In this document: positions 39,345 to 41,611 of the stretch, one piece after another
Position numbering within the stretch: the stretch's first letter is position 1
How the letters are laid out: each line of letters starts with the position of its first letter
Assembly (NCBI GenBank): GCA_014879845.1
Contig: JACSRI010000270.1
Span: forward strand, 1-41,611
DNA: 41,611 nt
Reading direction: 5' to 3'
Source of the DNA: Opitutaceae bacterium
Lineage (GTDB): Bacteria > Verrucomicrobiota > Verrucomicrobiia > Opitutales > Opitutaceae
The notes under the pieces: generated by a model
The model's input: only the letters and a program-made list of their open reading frames with translations
Database searches by the model: none
Told to the model about the DNA's origin: nothing
Translations under genes and position numbers: made by a program

Positions 39345-40412
39345 TCAGCAAATCCGCGGCAGCTGCTCGCCGCTGAGCCGATCGAGGATGCGCTCGACGC
39401 CGACCACGCTGCGCAGGGTGACGCGCGGCCGTTTGGCCTCCCGCACGATGCCGATCTTTCGCGCGGGGCCACCATGCGCATGCGAGCTGATCGCGGCGAG
39501 CGCGCCCTCCGCGTCGGCCTCCGGAACGATCGCGATGAACCGGCCCTCATTGGCCACGTAGAACGGATCCATGCCGAGGATCTCACACGCGCCGCGCACG
39601 GGCTCGGTCACCTCGACGGCGCCCTCGTCGAGCGCGAGTTCCACCTGCGCCGCCTCCGCGATCTCGATTGTCGCTGTCGCCAGTCCACCGCGCGTCAGGT
39701 CGCGCAGGCAGTGCACAGACGCTCCACACGCGAGCAGCGCCTCGACCGCGGGCCAGAGGCACGCGCAGTCGCTTTCGATCGGCGATTCGAAGGCAAGACC
39801 CTCGCGCTGCGCGAGGATGGCCATGCCGTGGCGGCCGATGTCGCCGCTGAGCAGCACGATGTCCCCGGGCCGCACGGAGGCCGGCGCGATCGCGACGTCG
39901 CGCTCGATCACGCCGACGCCCGCGGTGTTGACGTAGAGTCCGTCGCCCTTGCCGCGTTCGACGACCTTGGTGTCGCCGGTCACGATCTCCACTCCAGCGG
40001 CACGCGCGGCCTCGGCCATCGACGCGACGACGCGGCGCAGCGTCTCGACCGGCAGGCCCTCCTCGAGAATGAAGCCCGCACTCAGCCAACGCGGTCGCGC
40101 GCCGCACATGGCAAGGTCGTTGACCGTGCCGCAGACGGCGAGTTTTCCGATGTCGCCCCCCGGGAAGAAGAGCGGACTGACCACGTGCGAGTCGGTCGTG
40201 AACGCGAGCTTCCCCGTGCCCGCGCCGAGGACGAGCGCGGCGCCATCGTGGCGGGCGTCCAGCGCCGCGTTGCGGAATGCCGGCGCGAAAATCGTATCGA
40301 TAAGTTCCTGAGTGAGCCGACCGCCGCCTCCGTGGGCGATCTGGATCTCCGCGCGCGTCGAAAGCGGCAGCGGACAGGAAAACGCCGCGGCGTTGGGAGG
40401 CGGGGTGGTCAC
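39345..40412 (-). CDS. hypE: [NiFe]-hydrogenase maturation protein HypE
   Basis: HypE dehydrates S-carbamoylated cysteine to thiocyanate, the cyanide source of the Fe(CN)2CO unit. The product has 355 residues and ends in PRIC, the essential C-terminal cysteine (C355). The N-terminal [51 protein letters not shown], and [25 protein letters not shown] are PurM/HypE ATP-binding hallmarks. [19 protein letters not shown] and [21 protein letters not shown] follow. Unusually for hyp clusters, it is on the opposite strand from hypC-hypD, facing them over 198 bp. It is 139 bp downstream of hupE on the same strand and could be its operon partner. Confidence 0.96.
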   Translation of the reverse strand: MTTPPPNAAAFSCPLPLSTRAEIQIAHGGGGRLTQELIDTIFAPAFRNAALDARHDGAALVLGAGTGKLAFTTDSHVVSPLFFPGGDIGKLAVCGTVNDLAMCGARPRWLSAGFILEEGLPVETLRRVVASMAEAARAAGVEIVTGDTKVVERGKGDGLYVNTAGVGVIERDVAIAPASVRPGDIVLLSGDIGRHGMAILAQREGLAFESPIESDCACLWPAVEALLACGASVHCLRDLTRGGLATATIEIAEAAQVELALDEGAVEVTEPVRGACEILGMDPFYVANEGRFIAIVPEADAEGALAAISSHAHGGPARKIGIVREAKRPRVTLRSVVGVERILDRLSGEQLPRIC

Positions 40413-40551
40413 GCCGGTGAGTCAGGCAGAATCGCAGGCGAGGCGCGAGATCGAGAGAGTCGGGCGGCGACACGGCAGGGCGCGCTCTCCGAGCGTGCCC
40501 CGAATGACGAGCGACGTACGCGGCGCGTCCGGAGACCGCGCCCGGCCTCGA

Positions 40552-41154
40552 TCAGGCAAAACACAGCACCACGCCGAAGGCCGCGATCGCGCCGCCTGCG
40601 AACCGCACGAACTGCTCGCGTCCCGATTTCACCATCGCCCAGCCGAGCCCGATGCCCGCGAGATGCAGCGCGGCGGTCGCAAGCATGAAGCCCGCGCCAT
40701 AGGCCAGACCCGAGGTGCTCGCCGGCATCTCCGCGCCGTGCGCGTAGCCGTGGAAGATCGCGAACAACCCGACGACGAGTGCGCTCACCGCGACCGGCAG
40801 GCGCACCGCTGCTGCGATGAGCAGGCCGAGGATCAACACCGAGGCGACGATACCCGGCTCGACGAGCGGGACGGCGACCCCGGCCACACCCAGCGCGCCG
40901 CCCGCTGCCATGACCGCGACAAACGTCGCCGGCACCGCCCAGATCGCGCGGCCACCACGCTGCGCCGCCCAGAGGCCGACGGCGATCATCGCGCAGACGT
41001 GATCAAATCCGAACACGGGATGACCGGCGCCAGCGAGGAAACCGTGGGTGTGCCCGACACCCGTGTGGGCCTGGGCGATCATCGGAACGGCAAAGGCAGC
41101 CAGGCCGACAGCGAGGCCGCGCGCGAAGCGATACGAGTGCGAGGATGAGTTCAT
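40552..41154 (-). CDS. hupE: HupE/UreJ nickel/cobalt transporter-like protein
   Basis: A nickel uptake or hydrogenase accessory membrane protein of 200 residues. The ATG at 41154 starts MNSSSHSYRFARGLAVGLAAFAVPMIAQAHTGVGHTHGF, a signal followed by the H-x4-H-x-H region. GAGHPVFGFDHVCAMIAVGLWAA is the HupE/UreJ HP-x5-DH motif thought to bind nickel. Five or six hydrophobic helices follow, with FAIFHGYAHGAEMP as the second His motif and GWAMVKSGREQFVRFAGGAIAAFGVVLCFA at the end. The hypE gene follows after 139 bp; the Rrf2 gene is divergent, 62 bp away. Confidence 0.93.
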   Translation of the reverse strand: MNSSSHSYRFARGLAVGLAAFAVPMIAQAHTGVGHTHGFLAGAGHPVFGFDHVCAMIAVGLWAAQRGGRAIWAVPATFVAVMAAGGALGVAGVAVPLVEPGIVASVLILGLLIAAAVRLPVAVSALVVGLFAIFHGYAHGAEMPASTSGLAYGAGFMLATAALHLAGIGLGWAMVKSGREQFVRFAGGAIAAFGVVLCFA

Positions 41155-41192
41155 GTGAAGGTGCGTCTGGGTTTTCGTTGCTTGTGCCAAAC

Positions 41193-41211
41193 GACCGAGC
41201 AACTCTCGGTC
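41193..41211. promoter_or_regulatory. Inverted repeat directly before the Rrf2-type gene
   Basis: GACCGAG (41193-41199) and CTCGGTC (41205-41211) are perfect 7-bp arms around CAACT. The repeat ends 5 bp before the ATG at 41217, in the 62-bp region shared with hupE. It could be an autoregulatory operator or a translation-controlling hairpin. Confidence 0.45.
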
Positions 41212-41216
41212 CAGCC

Positions 41217-41611
41217 ATGTTGAGTCTGTCGCAAACCACCGGCTACGCGATCGAGGCCCTCGCCCACCTCAACCCGCCGGGCGGCGAGCCGCTGCTCCTG
41301 CGGGAGGTCGCGCGGCGCGCCAAGGTCCCCGGCGCCTACCTGGCCAAACGCATGCCCGATCTCGTCGCGGCCGGCCTGGTCGTGAGCCGGCGCGGCCAGC
41401 GGGGCGGCCTCGTGCTCGCGCGCGAGCCGGCCAAGATCACGCTCCTGGAAATCAGCGAGGCGGTGGAGGCGCGCCGCTGGCTCGACAGCTGCCTGCTCGG
41501 CCTGAGTGAGTGCAGCGACGAGCGCAACTGCCCGGTCCACACGTTCTGGAAACCGATCCGCGCGAAGATCGAGAAGACCCTGCGCACCACCACGCTCGCG
41601 AGCGTGATCGC
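41217..41611 (+). CDS. Rrf2 family Fe-S transcriptional regulator (3' end beyond window)
   Basis: The frame from ATG 41217 runs open to the window edge (131 codons), so the C-terminus is unseen. MLSLSQTTGYAIEALAHL is the Rrf2 opening. The winged helix includes LLREVARRAKVPGAYLAKRMPDLVAAGLVVSRRGQRGGLVLAREP, with the R-G-x-x-G-G wing. ITLLEISEAVEA precedes the probable cluster ligands C92, C99 and C105 in SCLLGLSECSDERNCPVHTFW, the spacing of Fe-S-binding members such as NsrR- or IscR-like regulators. It is divergent from hupE, so control of the hup/hyp genes by O2, NO or Fe-S status is plausible but inferred. Confidence 0.9.
   Translation, partial: MLSLSQTTGYAIEALAHLNPPGGEPLLLREVARRAKVPGAYLAKRMPDLVAAGLVVSRRGQRGGLVLAREPAKITLLEISEAVEARRWLDSCLLGLSECSDERNCPVHTFWKPIRAKIEKTLRTTTLASVI

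Overview
The window is about 41.6 kb of GC-rich, densely coded chromosome from a Gram-negative bacterium. Signs of an outer membrane are a TolC-family channel, a BamE/SmpA-like lipoprotein, a TolB-like propeller and an RND pump. Start codons mostly lack a Shine-Dalgarno sequence. That, together with a DUF5069 protein, a TIGR02466 oxygenase and arrays of short degenerate repeats between genes, makes Verrucomicrobiota (Opitutaceae-like) my best guess. This is inference, not a database result. No phage, insertion sequence, CRISPR array, rRNA or tRNA was seen.

Layout. 1-5077: housekeeping genes (infA cut by the left edge, tadA, sodA, a TolB-like propeller, mrp, a small conserved protein, rpmG). 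5199-9630: an FAD amine-oxidase-like protein, a TIGR01777 epimerase, a TIGR02466 2OG-Fe(II) oxygenase and a photolyase. 9729-16521: glgA, rnr, a DUF5069 protein, a YugP-type membrane zinc peptidase and an EamA transporter. 16803-19636: korA-korB, a 2-oxoacid:acceptor oxidoreductase. 19750-23979: a four-PAS hybrid histidine kinase, a cytidylate-kinase-like protein and a BamE-like lipoprotein. 24104-29979: a tightly coupled heavy-metal efflux operon. 30318-37626: a membrane hybrid kinase, sufE, a His-rich lipoprotein, an ABC exporter, an orphan half condensation domain and a GNAT enzyme. 37756-41611: hypC-hypD facing hypE, with hupE and a divergent Rrf2-type Fe-S regulator cut by the right edge. 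This looks like the edge of a [NiFe]-hydrogenase locus whose structural genes are outside the window.

The most unusual locus is the metal-efflux operon. It has a TolC-like channel and a full-length CzcA-like pump, but the gene in the adaptor position encodes only 158 residues. These join the start of a CzcB-type adaptor to its last domain, and the hairpin, lipoyl and barrel regions are missing. Small Cys- or His-rich exported proteins bracket the operon, and its first gene may be transcribed almost without a leader.

The second unusual gene encodes only the C-terminal half of an NRPS condensation domain, without the HHxxxDG half.

The third theme is a set of intergenic elements made of degenerate 6-9 bp tandem units, often as nested or inverted arms. 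They lie directly before start codons or between convergent genes, at 334-510, 11223-11340, 14063-14103, 18670-18697 and 39171-39320.
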